Shown: positions 26,230 to 33,869 of the stretch, one piece after another
How the letters are laid out: each line of letters begins with the position of its first letter
Numbering within the stretch: position 1 is the first letter of the stretch
NCBI GenBank assembly: GCA_002408465.1
Contig: DHSM01000006.1
Span: 124,001-188,000, forward strand
Source of the DNA: Firmicutes bacterium UBA5286
GTDB lineage: Bacteria > Bacillota > Proteinivoracia > UBA4975
Length of the DNA: 64,000 bases
Reading direction: 5' to 3'
Notes under the pieces: model-generated
Told to the model about the DNA's origin: nothing
The model's database searches: none
The model's input: the letters and a program-made list of their open reading frames with translations, nothing else
Translations under genes and position numbers: made by a program

Positions 26230-27140
26230 CAGAGGACTTCCTTCTCATAGATGTGGCTGTATAGGTTTTCAATATTCGCGGTCTGGGGCACAATTCCCCT
26301 GAGCTCCCGGCCATCGGCCAGGATGGTGGTTATGACTCGGGTGCAATGCGTAATATCTGATAAAGATATCAGAAGCTCGCTTTCCCCGGCCAGGAAGTCC
26401 TGGAGCAGGCCCTCAGTCTTCAGCTTGCTCAGCATGGCCAGGTCCTGCTCCTGACGATCGACATAAAGCTTGTAACTGAGGACTGCCACGTCAGCCTGGG
26501 CCTTTTCCTGGGAGACAATCTCCCCGTCCTTAATAAAGATGTTGCGGGAGGATATCTTCTCCATCTCTATGAGTTGGTGGGAGGAGAACAGGATTCCGCA
26601 GCCCTCCCGGGCAAGCCCCTTTATCATACTCCGCAACTCAAAAACGCCCTGGGGATCCAAACCGTTAAAGGGCTCGTCCAGAATTAAGAAAGTAGGCTTG
26701 GGCAGGATGGCCACCGCCAGTGCCAGGCGCTGTTTCATCCCCATGGAGTAGGCTCCAGCCTTTTTCTTCAGGGCATGGCCCAGCCCGGTAAACTCAATGA
26801 CCTCTTCTAAGCGCTTCCGGGGGATTTGCCTGAGGCTGGCGAAGACCTTCAGGTTTTCTATCCCCGTCAAGTTGAAATACAGCCCCGGAGCCTCAATTAG
26901 GGCGGAAAGGTGACTGAGAGCCTGGCTGCGCTCCTTATACAGATCGTGCCCGGCAATCTCGACCTTGCCGCTTTCTGGGAAAACCAAGTTGGCGATGCAC
27001 TTCATGGTAGTGCTCTTGCCTGAGCCGTTTGGGCCGATAAAGCCCAGAATCTCGCCGGTTTCCAGTGTAAAGGAAACGTTTTTTAAAACATGCAGCTTGC
27101 CGAAAGACTTATTAAGGTTTTCAACAGACAAAATTCCCAC
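26229..27140 (-). CDS. ABC-2 exporter ATPase, BcrA/CcmA-like
   Basis: 303 residues. Start chosen as GTG 27140 because GGGAGG lies 7 bases upstream; an in-frame ATG 30 bases earlier precedes this site. Walker A GPNGSGKST, signature YSMGMKQRLALAVAI, Walker B LILDEPFNGLDP, H-loop GILFSSHQLIEME. The SMGMKQR signature and the C-terminal regulatory part (about 225-300) are typical of BcrA/DrrA-type ATPases that energise ABC-2 permeases exporting antibiotics, peptides or lipids. First gene of a three-gene operon. Confidence 0.88.
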   Translation of the reverse strand: MGILSVENLNKSFGKLHVLKNVSFTLETGEILGFIGPNGSGKSTTMKCIANLVFPESGKVEIAGHDLYKERSQALSHLSALIEAPGLYFNLTGIENLKVFASLRQIPRKRLEEVIEFTGLGHALKKKAGAYSMGMKQRLALAVAILPKPTFLILDEPFNGLDPQGVFELRSMIKGLAREGCGILFSSHQLIEMEKISSRNIFIKDGEIVSQEKAQADVAVLSYKLYVDRQEQDLAMLSKLKTEGLLQDFLAGESELLISLSDITHCTRVITTILADGRELRGIVPQTANIENLYSHIYEKEVL

Positions 27141-27262
27141 TGCGTTACCTCCCATTGTCATTAGTAGCATGTAGTAAAAGATCTATATAGTGTAATGCGG
27201 CTAAATTGAATGAAGAAAACAATGCACCTTCACGGTATCATCCGGGCTGTTGCAAGCTAAAA

Positions 27263-27628
27263 TCAAGATTGGCTAAATAATGCTAGTAGGGCTGATGCTG
27301 ACCTACGCCGGTCATCGAAGGCCACGTACTGACTTTGGGAAACCAACTCAGCCCCTTCTTCCATTTTGTTTTCCCCTGATTTTTCCTGTAGCTCAATAAG
27401 AGCTTCCCACGTGAAAGAAGATATATATGTCGGATTTTTCTTGTCCATGATGCCGATGCTACGGTAATAGCCAGCCAGCCTGTCCGTCTCCCGCTCCACC
27501 ACCAGGTATTCCACCGCTCGGGAGATAAAGGCAAAGGAGATAAGTCCCTCCAGAAGGAGCAAAAACAGTGTGCGCACCCGCTGGCGCAGGGTGGACTGCA
27601 GGCAGATATTCCTAATGTTTCTTTTCAC
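27263..27628 (-). pseudogene. Truncated FtsX-like permease, N-terminal fragment
   Basis: About 121 residues, read from GTG 27628 (AGGTGA four bases before it). It starts KRNIRNICLQSTLRQRVRTL followed by one membrane helix and the start of an extracellular domain (YYRSIGIMDKKN). That is the N-terminus of large FtsX/MacB-type permeases of several hundred residues. It stops abruptly after a basic low-complexity stretch (DDRRRSASALLALFSQS). No continuation is visible in other frames before the BcrA-like operon, so the rest was deleted. Its ATPase may survive as the LolD fragment at 22534-22884. Confidence 0.65.
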
Positions 27629-27765
27629 TTGCTCACCTGCTTTTCTGAGCAATTTTCAGAATCCGCTTTTTTAATTATAAATGATTAAAAAAAAACGTCA
27701 ATTGAACTGGGTTTATAACTCAAATGTTAATCTTTACCCAAATTAGCCCTAGATAAAATATAAAT

Positions 27766-27804
27766 ACCCCAAAAACCCAGGATGTCTATCTGGATTCTTG
27801 GGGT
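27766..27804. terminator. Possible bidirectional hairpin terminator
   Basis: ACCCCAA (27766-27772) pairs with TTGGGGT (27798-27804), and an inner CCAG/CTGG pair extends the structure. No long T-run follows, so this is tentative. Confidence 0.4.
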
Positions 27805-27864
27805 TTACATATGTGCCTAACTTTTTTCTCATTCACTTAGTTTTGCAATCTAAACTAGCTCCAA

Positions 27865-27911
27865 CAATCGTAAGGACCGGCAGCAAAGGGTGACTGGCGA
27901 TCCTTAGATTG
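27865..27911. repeat. Imperfect hairpin element in the 27.65-27.93 kb intergenic region
   Basis: CAATCGTAAGGACCGGCAG and CTGGCGATCCTTAGATTG are complementary apart from two single-base bulges and one mismatch, with a 10-base loop. No T-run follows. It lies at the border of the transporter island. Origin unknown; a mobile-element end or a structured RNA are options. Nothing else is recognisable in this 280-base gap apart from the hairpin at 27766-27804. Confidence 0.5.
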
Positions 27912-27930
27912 TAGAGAATCTAGAGGCACA

Positions 27931-28449
27931 TTAACTGCGGGTTTTGGCAGCGGCGGCGGTTTTCATTCCCTCGGGTATTCCGTCGGCCAAGCGCTCCAGC
28001 TCAGCTTCCAAGCGATTGAATTGCCACAGCCAGACACCAGTTTCCAGGGCCAGGCGGCGGGCTTTTCTGGTAAAGCCCTCTTGGCTGACGAGAATGGCAA
28101 ACTCGCAGTTCAGCCTGCTCCGGGCTTCGCTTACAGCAATGACGGGTCTCTCATTGATGGGCTTGCGCCACCATTTGATGTGGACATAGGTTCTTGCTCC
28201 CAGCCTGGACAGTATATACTCCGCCCCCATGCGCCCCTGGTAGAGGACGTCTTCCACCTCATAACCATGGCAAAAAAAGTAGTCCAAAGCGGCGGCATTG
28301 CTGCCGGGAACGATTGAAACCTTCCGCCGGTGAAGCAACATGGCGGCCAGGTACACCAGGACAAGGCCGGCCAGCACCGGCCAGTAAGGTGAGGCAAAGC
28401 GGACAAATTCTTTAAGGGTGTGCCAGGCCAGCTTCAGCGCCTTTTCCAT
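27931..28449 (-). CDS. Membrane-anchored Mrr-fold protein with altered catalytic residues
   Basis: 172 residues. ATG 28449 has AGGGGG 6 bases upstream; the ATG 6 bases earlier abuts that site. One membrane helix (about 24-40) is followed by a restriction-endonuclease-like domain: LDYFFCHGYEVEDVLYQGRMGAEYIL, then TYVHIKWW and later FAILVSQEGFT. The order matches Mrr-type domains (GADFIV, then VQVK in the intact protein at 41720-42712). Here the metal Asp is Glu and the Q-x-K signature reads H-I-K, so activity is doubtful. It may be a non-catalytic DNA-binding relative. The neighbour upstream is an unknown protein ending 27 bases earlier. Confidence 0.6.
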   Translation of the reverse strand: MEKALKLAWHTLKEFVRFASPYWPVLAGLVLVYLAAMLLHRRKVSIVPGSNAAALDYFFCHGYEVEDVLYQGRMGAEYILSRLGARTYVHIKWWRKPINERPVIAVSEARSRLNCEFAILVSQEGFTRKARRLALETGVWLWQFNRLEAELERLADGIPEGMKTAAAAKTRS

Positions 28450-28476
28450 CAACATCCCCCTCGTTTCCGATGAATA

Positions 28477-28887
28477 CTACTGGGGCTCGGCCCCGGCCTC
28501 TCGGCTGCCCAGTTTCTTTAAGAGGCGAAGCAGATATTCGTAATGGGGTTTCAATTCATTGTCCTTTTCCAGCTCTCTTTTTATCCTGATCACCATCTGG
28601 TTGAGCACAAACGGGTTTTTCTGGTGGAAGACCATGATCATCCTTAAAGCAAGAGTGGTGTTGGTAAATGCCTTCTTAGCCCGGAGTTTTTGCATAAAGG
28701 CCCAAAAGCCTCTGTCCCGGGACATCAGGGTTGCATAGCATTCCTGCACCCGGCTGAGATGCAGTTCCAGGTAGTCCATAGCCCCTTCATACACCTGCAG
28801 ATCAAGACGAGGCTCCAGGAGTTTCTGGGCCGCCTCGATCCCGGGCAGAGGGCCATAGCGTATTTCAGGATTTTCCAGCAGTTTCAA
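28477..28887 (-). CDS. Conserved-looking hypothetical protein, all-helical
   Basis: 136 residues. I do not recognise it. The sequence predicts mainly helices rich in Leu, Arg and Lys (AMDYLELHLSRVQECYATLM, VIRIKRELEKDNELKPHY) and no membrane segment or signal peptide. It is 27 bases upstream of the Mrr-fold gene and 21 bases downstream of pepF, so it is probably in one transcript with them. The codon use is like that of the neighbours and the frame is intact with coding-type composition, so it is likely a real gene. No function is proposed. Confidence 0.6.
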   Translation of the reverse strand: MKLLENPEIRYGPLPGIEAAQKLLEPRLDLQVYEGAMDYLELHLSRVQECYATLMSRDRGFWAFMQKLRAKKAFTNTTLALRMIMVFHQKNPFVLNQMVIRIKRELEKDNELKPHYEYLLRLLKKLGSREAGAEPQ

Positions 28888-28908
28888 GATGCAGTCTCCT
28901 CTCTAAAA

Positions 28909-30717
28909 TTATAATAGCTGTTCTAATTCCGCCAGCAATTTTGAGAAGACCTGGAGGGTGGTTACAAGAGGTTTAGGCTCGGTCATATCCACACCGGCGG
29001 CCTTTAAAATATTTAGGGGGTAATCTGAACCGCCGCTCTTGAGGAATTGCAGATAGCGCCCGGTTGCCTTCTGGTCCCCCGCCAGGACATTTTGCGCCAG
29101 GCAGGTGGCGGCGGCAAAGCCGGTGACATATTTGTAGACATAGAAATTGTAGTAGAAATGAGGAATCCTTGCCCATTCCATGCCGATGAGGTCATCCACT
29201 TCCATTTCCGGGCCGTAGTACTTCTTGTTGAGCTCAAGCCACAGGGCGCTGAAATCTTCATTGGTCATGGGCTTGCCGGCTTCACTGCGGGCGTAGATTT
29301 CCTTCTCGAACTCGGCAAACAGGGTCTGGCGATAGACCGTGCCCCTAATTGTCTCTAAATACTCATTGATGATATACAAGCGCTTTTGCTTGTCCGTAGT
29401 AACCTTCAGCAAGTGGTCGTTGAGCAGGGCTTCGTTCAGGGTCGAAGCCACTTCTGCCAAAAAGATGGGGTATTCGGACATAGAGGGGGGCAGAGTTGAT
29501 CTGCTGTAATAGCTGTGCATGGAATGGCCCAGTTCATGGGCGAGAGTAGAAGCTGAATTCAGGGTGTCGTCATAGTTCAGGAGCATAAAGGGTTTAGTTG
29601 AGTAACTGCCCCAAGAGTAAGCGCCGCTGCGCTTGCCCTTGTTCTCATATACATCAATCCAGCCCTGGGTAAAAGCCTTGCTGGCATCCCTGACATACTC
29701 CGGACCCAAAGGTGCAAGAGCGGTAAGGACCATGTCCTTGCCGGTTTCGAAGGGCACTTCCAGCTTGGCCTCGGTCACCAGGGGGGCGTAGATATCGTGC
29801 ATACTGATTTGCTCAAGCCCCAGAACCCGCTTTTTCAGGCTTACATATCTGTGCAAGGGTTCCAGGTTGGCGTTGATGGTGTCGATAACATTGTCGTAGA
29901 CACTGACAGGAATATTGTCTTCAAAGAGGGCGGCCTCCCGGGAACTGGCAAAGTTCCGGGCCCGGGCAAAGAACATGCCTCCCTTGATTTTGCTGTTGAG
30001 GCTGGTGGCTAGGGTGTTAATAACCTTGCCATAAGTAGTGTACATGGCCTCGTAAGCTTCCCGGCGCACTTGTCTGTCCTGGGACTGCATGTACTTGATA
30101 AAGCGGCCATGGGAAAGCTCAACCTTTTCTCCGCTTTCGTCGCTGATTTCGGGAAAACGCATATCGGCGTTATTGAGCATTGAGAAAATATTGTAGGGAG
30201 CATCGTCCATTTCTCCGGCCATGGCCAGCAGCTGCTCTTCCCGGGGGCTCAAGGTATGAGGTTTGCGGCGAAGGACATTATTCAGGAACTGCCGGTATTC
30301 ATCCAGACCCGGCTCTTCACTTAAGAATCCGCTGACACGGCCATCCTCCAGGCTCAGAAGTTCAGGCTCGATAAAGGATACAGCCGTTTGCAGCTCAACT
30401 CCCAGAGAACCTGCCCGGTCGGCCATACCCTGATGTTTCGAGTGAGCAGTGTCTTCGTCCCGACGTAAATTGGCAAAGACAATAACCTGAGCTCCCAGGA
30501 CCATGATTTCATCCCGGAGTTTAAGACACTCCAGCAGCGTCTTGGCCCCTTCTCCTAAACGGCCGGAATACCCCTTAATCTTTTCAGAGAGCTCTTTAAC
30601 TTTGGCAAAATCCTTTTCCCAGCCGGCATCATCGGCATAGACAGATTCCAAATCCCACTTGTACTTCTGCTGGATCTCTTGTCTGGCGGGGACCCCGCCT
30701 TTTTTTACTTCTGTCAC
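28909..30717 (-). CDS. pepF: Oligoendopeptidase F (M3B metallopeptidase)
   Basis: 602 residues, the usual family length. GTG 30717 is chosen because AGGAGGG lies 8 bases upstream; the frame extends 156 bases further upstream but that part looks non-coding. The zinc site HELGH is at residues 394-398 with SMHSYYSR after it, and the third ligand Glu lies in the following helix (LAEVASTLNE). It hydrolyses peptides of roughly 7-17 residues in the cytosol for peptide recycling. A promoter lies at 30797-30825. First gene before the unknown protein and the Mrr-fold gene. Confidence 0.93.
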   Translation of the reverse strand: MTEVKKGGVPARQEIQQKYKWDLESVYADDAGWEKDFAKVKELSEKIKGYSGRLGEGAKTLLECLKLRDEIMVLGAQVIVFANLRRDEDTAHSKHQGMADRAGSLGVELQTAVSFIEPELLSLEDGRVSGFLSEEPGLDEYRQFLNNVLRRKPHTLSPREEQLLAMAGEMDDAPYNIFSMLNNADMRFPEISDESGEKVELSHGRFIKYMQSQDRQVRREAYEAMYTTYGKVINTLATSLNSKIKGGMFFARARNFASSREAALFEDNIPVSVYDNVIDTINANLEPLHRYVSLKKRVLGLEQISMHDIYAPLVTEAKLEVPFETGKDMVLTALAPLGPEYVRDASKAFTQGWIDVYENKGKRSGAYSWGSYSTKPFMLLNYDDTLNSASTLAHELGHSMHSYYSRSTLPPSMSEYPIFLAEVASTLNEALLNDHLLKVTTDKQKRLYIINEYLETIRGTVYRQTLFAEFEKEIYARSEAGKPMTNEDFSALWLELNKKYYGPEMEVDDLIGMEWARIPHFYYNFYVYKYVTGFAAATCLAQNVLAGDQKATGRYLQFLKSGGSDYPLNILKAAGVDMTEPKPLVTTLQVFSKLLAELEQLL

Positions 30718-30796
30718 TATATTCCCTCCTGCTTTATTTCTAACTTTTCTCACCTTAAGTATTCTGCTGCCTAGTAAAAAAAACCTTCCTAAATAA

Positions 30797-30825
30797 ACAA
30801 TAAAAATGATATACTGGCCAGACAA
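30797..30825 (-). promoter_or_regulatory. Sigma-A promoter of pepF
   Basis: Minus strand TTGTCT (30825-30820), 17-base spacer, TATTGT (30802-30797), about 80 bases upstream of the GTG start. Confidence 0.55.
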
Positions 30826-30833
30826 GAGAGAGA

Positions 30834-30855
30834 AAGCGCCTTTTCCAAGGCGCTT
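30834..30855 (-). terminator. Terminator after tyrS
   Basis: AAGCGCCTT (30834-30842) pairs with AAGGCGCTT (30847-30855) around TTCC. A CT-rich tract follows on the minus strand, just 25 bases after the tyrS stop. Confidence 0.65.
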
Positions 30856-30879
30856 AATTCTTTTTGCTCCCACCTGCTC

Positions 30880-32109
30880 TTATTTACAGAGGACATGATG
30901 ATGCACCTTTTTCCCTTTGCGTACGAAAATCTTATCATCTTTCAGCCAACTGGGGTCGATGATTAGCTCAAAATCGTCTATCTTCTGTTCATTAATCGTG
31001 AGCCCTCCCTGCTGGATGAGGCGACGGCCTTCGCTCTTGCTAGATGTAAGCCCGCACTCAATGAGCAGGTCCAGGATGGGGATGCCTGGCTGCAACCGCC
31101 CCTTTTCTATTTGGGTTGTGGGGATTGCCCCTGCCTCTTTGCCCCCGGCAAACAACGCCCGGGCGGCTTGGCGGGACTTGACCGCTTCTTCTTCACCATG
31201 GACCAGTTTTGTAACTTCAAAGGCCAGCAGTTCCTTGGCTGCATTTATTTCCTGGCCCTGAATGGCGGTAGCGGCATCAATTTGTTCCACCGGCAGGAAA
31301 GTATAGAGCTTGAGGAAGCGATTGACGTCCCGGTCATGAGTGTTGCGCCAGTACTGGAAGAAATCATAGGGGCTGGTGAGCCGGGGATCAAGCCAGACGG
31401 CGCCGGCCTCGGTCTTGCCCATCTTCTTGCCGTCGGCAGTCTCCAGGAGGGGAATGGTCAGGCCGTAAGCTTCCTCTTGTTCCAGGCGCCGGATGAGGTC
31501 GATGCCGGAGATGATATTTGACCACTGATCGTCGCCGCCGATCTGCAAGCGGCAACCATGGCGGCGAAAAAGGGTTAGGAAGTCGTAGGACTGGAGAAGC
31601 ATGTAGTTAAACTCAATGAAGGACAGCCCCTTCTCCATCCTGGACTTGAAACATTCGTAGGTGAGCATGCGGTTGACGGAAAAATGCACGCCAATCTCCC
31701 TCAAGACTTCGATGTAGTTTAGCTTCAGCAACCAGTCGGCATTGTTTACCACCCTTAGTTCGGGGCCCTGGACACAGTCCAGGATTTTTTGGACCTGGGC
31801 GCCAATAGCCTGGGCATAAGAGGAAATAGTGCCGGGGTCAAGCATCTGCCGCATTTCTGTCTTGCCGCTGGGATCACCGATCATGGTGGTGCCGCCGCCA
31901 ATCAGGGCGATAGGATGATGACCCGCCTTGCGCAGATGGGCCATAACCATCATGGGCAGCAGGTGGCCGATGTGGAGGCTGTCAGCAGTGGCATCAAAAC
32001 CAGCATAAAAAACCGTAGGCTTTTGCAGCTGCTCTGCCAAGGGGTCCTCATGGGTTACCTGTTTGACCAGGCCCCTTTCGGTCAGGGTCTTTAATACATC
32101 TGTGGTCAT
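30880..32109 (-). CDS. tyrS: Tyrosyl-tRNA synthetase
   Basis: 409 residues. ATG 32109 follows GGAGGG; upstream codons of the same frame lie in the T-box leader. Class I signature HIGH at residues 46-49, KMSKS equivalent KMGKT at 229-233, tyrosine/ATP pocket with GDDQWSN. The C-terminus has the S4 RNA-binding domain (LTSSKSEGRRLIQQGGLTIN). It charges tRNA-Tyr in the cytosol. Expression is controlled by the T-box leader directly upstream, whose specifier is a TAC tyrosine codon. Confidence 0.96.
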   Translation of the reverse strand: MTTDVLKTLTERGLVKQVTHEDPLAEQLQKPTVFYAGFDATADSLHIGHLLPMMVMAHLRKAGHHPIALIGGGTTMIGDPSGKTEMRQMLDPGTISSYAQAIGAQVQKILDCVQGPELRVVNNADWLLKLNYIEVLREIGVHFSVNRMLTYECFKSRMEKGLSFIEFNYMLLQSYDFLTLFRRHGCRLQIGGDDQWSNIISGIDLIRRLEQEEAYGLTIPLLETADGKKMGKTEAGAVWLDPRLTSPYDFFQYWRNTHDRDVNRFLKLYTFLPVEQIDAATAIQGQEINAAKELLAFEVTKLVHGEEEAVKSRQAARALFAGGKEAGAIPTTQIEKGRLQPGIPILDLLIECGLTSSKSEGRRLIQQGGLTINEQKIDDFELIIDPSWLKDDKIFVRKGKKVHHHVLCK

Positions 32110-32143
32110 ACTTTTTCCCTCCAAAATTACATTCAAAATAAAA

Positions 32144-32385
32144 CAAACCCGCCCCCCAAAAAGGGACGAGTTGATAGCCCGCGGTACCACCCTGCTTGAC
32201 TGCCCCAGGGGGCAGCCCGCTTTATTGGCCGATAACGGGGCCGCCGCCGCAGCCTACTGAGCATAGCCTTTGGGTGCGGAGCTCCGGGGTGTACGCGTCC
32301 CCCTTTGTTGCCGGTTTCCACTGCCACCGGCTCTCTGTAAACAAAGACTGGGTCTGCTCTCCCCTTCAACGCTTAAATTATTGAT
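32144..32385 (-). promoter_or_regulatory. Tyrosine T-box riboswitch leader of tyrS
   Basis: The invariant T-box AGGGTGGTACCGCG is on the minus strand at 32193-32180. The specifier codon TAC (Tyr) is at 32293-32291 in the Stem I region. A terminator stem CGTCCC/GGGGCG (32168-32150) follows, with TTTGTTTT after it. Uncharged tRNA-Tyr is expected to favour the antiterminator and allow tyrS transcription. Confidence 0.93.
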
Positions 32386-32389
32386 TGCT

Positions 32390-32418
32390 ATTATATCACC
32401 GTGGAGATAAAAAGACAA
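32390..32418 (-). promoter_or_regulatory. Sigma-A promoter of the tyrS T-box transcript
   Basis: Minus strand TTGTCT (32418-32413), 17-base spacer, perfect TATAAT (32395-32390). Confidence 0.8.
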
Positions 32419-32433
32419 TCAGGAGTTGACGGA

Positions 32434-32853
32434 TTAATCAGTGATTCCGTAGACCTTCCAGCGCCGGCCCTCCCGGTGCAAGAGAAAGTCGTCAGCCTGA
32501 ATGAGGCCTGGACCATAATAGACAGTGACCACAGCCTGGTCACCAGAAATTACTACCTCACCGATTCTGTAGTGTTCAAAGAGCTGAGAACCATCCTGCC
32601 AAAACAGTTGCCAGCGAGACTCATTCACTGTCAGGGTTGTCGCCTGCAAATTCTCCAGGACAGGGCTGCTGACAAACTTCTCCATAGCCTGGACATCTTT
32701 GCGGGCAAGGCTGTTGAGCATGTCACTGACCACATTTTCCGGAGCCGGTGGCGACAGAGCCGCCACTAAGACAATGAGGGCCAAAACCAGCACAACTGCA
32801 CCTGTGGAAATATAGGTCAGGAGTTTGGTCCGGGAGTTATCAGGTTTAGTCAC
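32434..32853 (-). CDS. Membrane-anchored hypothetical protein, NTF2-like
   Basis: 139 residues. A basic N-terminus, one membrane helix (about 14-34) and a soluble domain outside the membrane with MLNSLARKDVQAMEKFV, then strands ending in QAVVTVYYGPGLIQ and RRWKVYGITD. The pattern of a short helix pair followed by a curved sheet ending in a WKV strand resembles NTF2-like/DUF4878 lipoprotein-type domains. No catalytic residues are recognised. It is 88 bases downstream of plsC and precedes the tyrS leader. Function unknown. Confidence 0.6.
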   Translation of the reverse strand: MTKPDNSRTKLLTYISTGAVVLVLALIVLVAALSPPAPENVVSDMLNSLARKDVQAMEKFVSSPVLENLQATTLTVNESRWQLFWQDGSQLFEHYRIGEVVISGDQAVVTVYYGPGLIQADDFLLHREGRRWKVYGITD

Positions 32854-32941
32854 CAGTCATTCCCCCTTTGCCTATTAAAATACCACTTTTTTTTCTCGGG
32901 GGCAAATTTTCACTCTGAACTAAACGCCGAGGCCATAACTT

Positions 32942-33688
32942 TTAGTCTATTCCTGTCTCCAGAGCAATTTGCTGCCAACCCTCTTCCACCATTTCCCTGA
33001 CCATTTTAGCCACCCTGCTGGTCCCCATTTCCTCATAATCCCCGGGCATGATGGGTGGACTCACCAGCAAAGAAATCTGAGCCGGCCCGATTCTATAGCC
33101 GTTGCCTTCATAAATATTACGGGTGCCCTGAATGCGGACTGGGACAATAGGCACATGGGCCTTCATAGCCAGCTTCATGCTCCCGCTCTTAAACTCGGCC
33201 ATTTCGCCAGTCTGACTGCGGGTGCCTTCAGGGAAAATTACCATCGATAAGCCCTTGCGAACTTGCTCTGCAGCCAGATTAATGATTTCAACTGCCTGGC
33301 GTATATCCTGGCGGTCAAGATACAGGCAGCCCACATGGCGCATGAGGCTGTTGACCACCGGCACACGGGCCAGTTCTTTTTTAGCTACAAAAGCTACGGA
33401 TTTATCTATATATCCCAGCAGCAGCATAGTATCAAAGATACTGAGATGGTTGGCCATAAAGACAACAGGTCCCGGGGGAATATGCTTAATTCCCTTGACT
33501 GTCACCTTGCTGCCGGTGGCAACCAAGACTGTCCTTCCCCACCAATGAGCATATCTGCTTGCTAGTTTCTGGCGCTGGCTTTTGCGTCCTGTTATATTTA
33601 AAAACCAAAAAACAGGCAGGCAAAAAGCCCCCAGGAGTGTAGCAAGAAATGCAATAATTATCCAATAAAGTGTTCGCAATAACTTCAT
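32942..33688 (-). CDS. plsC: 1-acyl-sn-glycerol-3-phosphate acyltransferase
   Basis: 248 residues. An N-terminal membrane helix (about 5-30) precedes the acyltransferase domain. The HX4D motif is H81-D86 in ANHLSIFD, the glycerol-phosphate-binding motif is FPEGTRSQ (about 155-162), and VPVRIQGTRNIYEGN gives the third block. It adds the second acyl chain to lysophosphatidic acid at the inner face of the cytoplasmic membrane, making phosphatidic acid. GGTGGTGGAGG stands immediately before the ATG; a TTG three codons later is an alternative start. It is separated from the divergent DUF3798 transporter by 181 bases. Confidence 0.92.
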   Translation of the reverse strand: MKLLRTLYWIIIAFLATLLGAFCLPVFWFLNITGRKSQRQKLASRYAHWWGRTVLVATGSKVTVKGIKHIPPGPVVFMANHLSIFDTMLLLGYIDKSVAFVAKKELARVPVVNSLMRHVGCLYLDRQDIRQAVEIINLAAEQVRKGLSMVIFPEGTRSQTGEMAEFKSGSMKLAMKAHVPIVPVRIQGTRNIYEGNGYRIGPAQISLLVSPPIMPGDYEEMGTSRVAKMVREMVEEGWQQIALETGID

Positions 33689-33822
33689 CCTCCACCACCG
33701 CCTGCAACTTTCTCCGCCTATTATAGCATAATGCAGTTGTATACGGAAAGAAAAACCACCTCAGTTCACTTTCCCTTGCCAAAAAAGCATTTAGTCTTAT
33801 ATCACACTAAATTGAATAGAAT

Positions 33823-33828
33823 TATAAT
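33823..33828 (+). promoter_or_regulatory. Probable -10 box of the DUF3798 transporter operon
   Basis: A perfect TATAAT lies 41 bases before the start codon. The matching -35 region (TATCAC) is poor, which suggests an activated promoter. Confidence 0.4.
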
Positions 33829-33869
33829 GCATATCCGCTATTACAAAATTTGGTAAGGAGGATAACCTG

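Noticed and set aside
30717..30873. N-terminal extension of PepF to an upstream ATG
   Set aside because: The extension covers the promoter, is not like the family and would skip a good GTG with AGGAGGG.
33689..33869. Purine riboswitch upstream of the DUF3798 importer
   Set aside because: None of the conserved junction or loop elements are present, only a TATAAT and a ribosome binding site.
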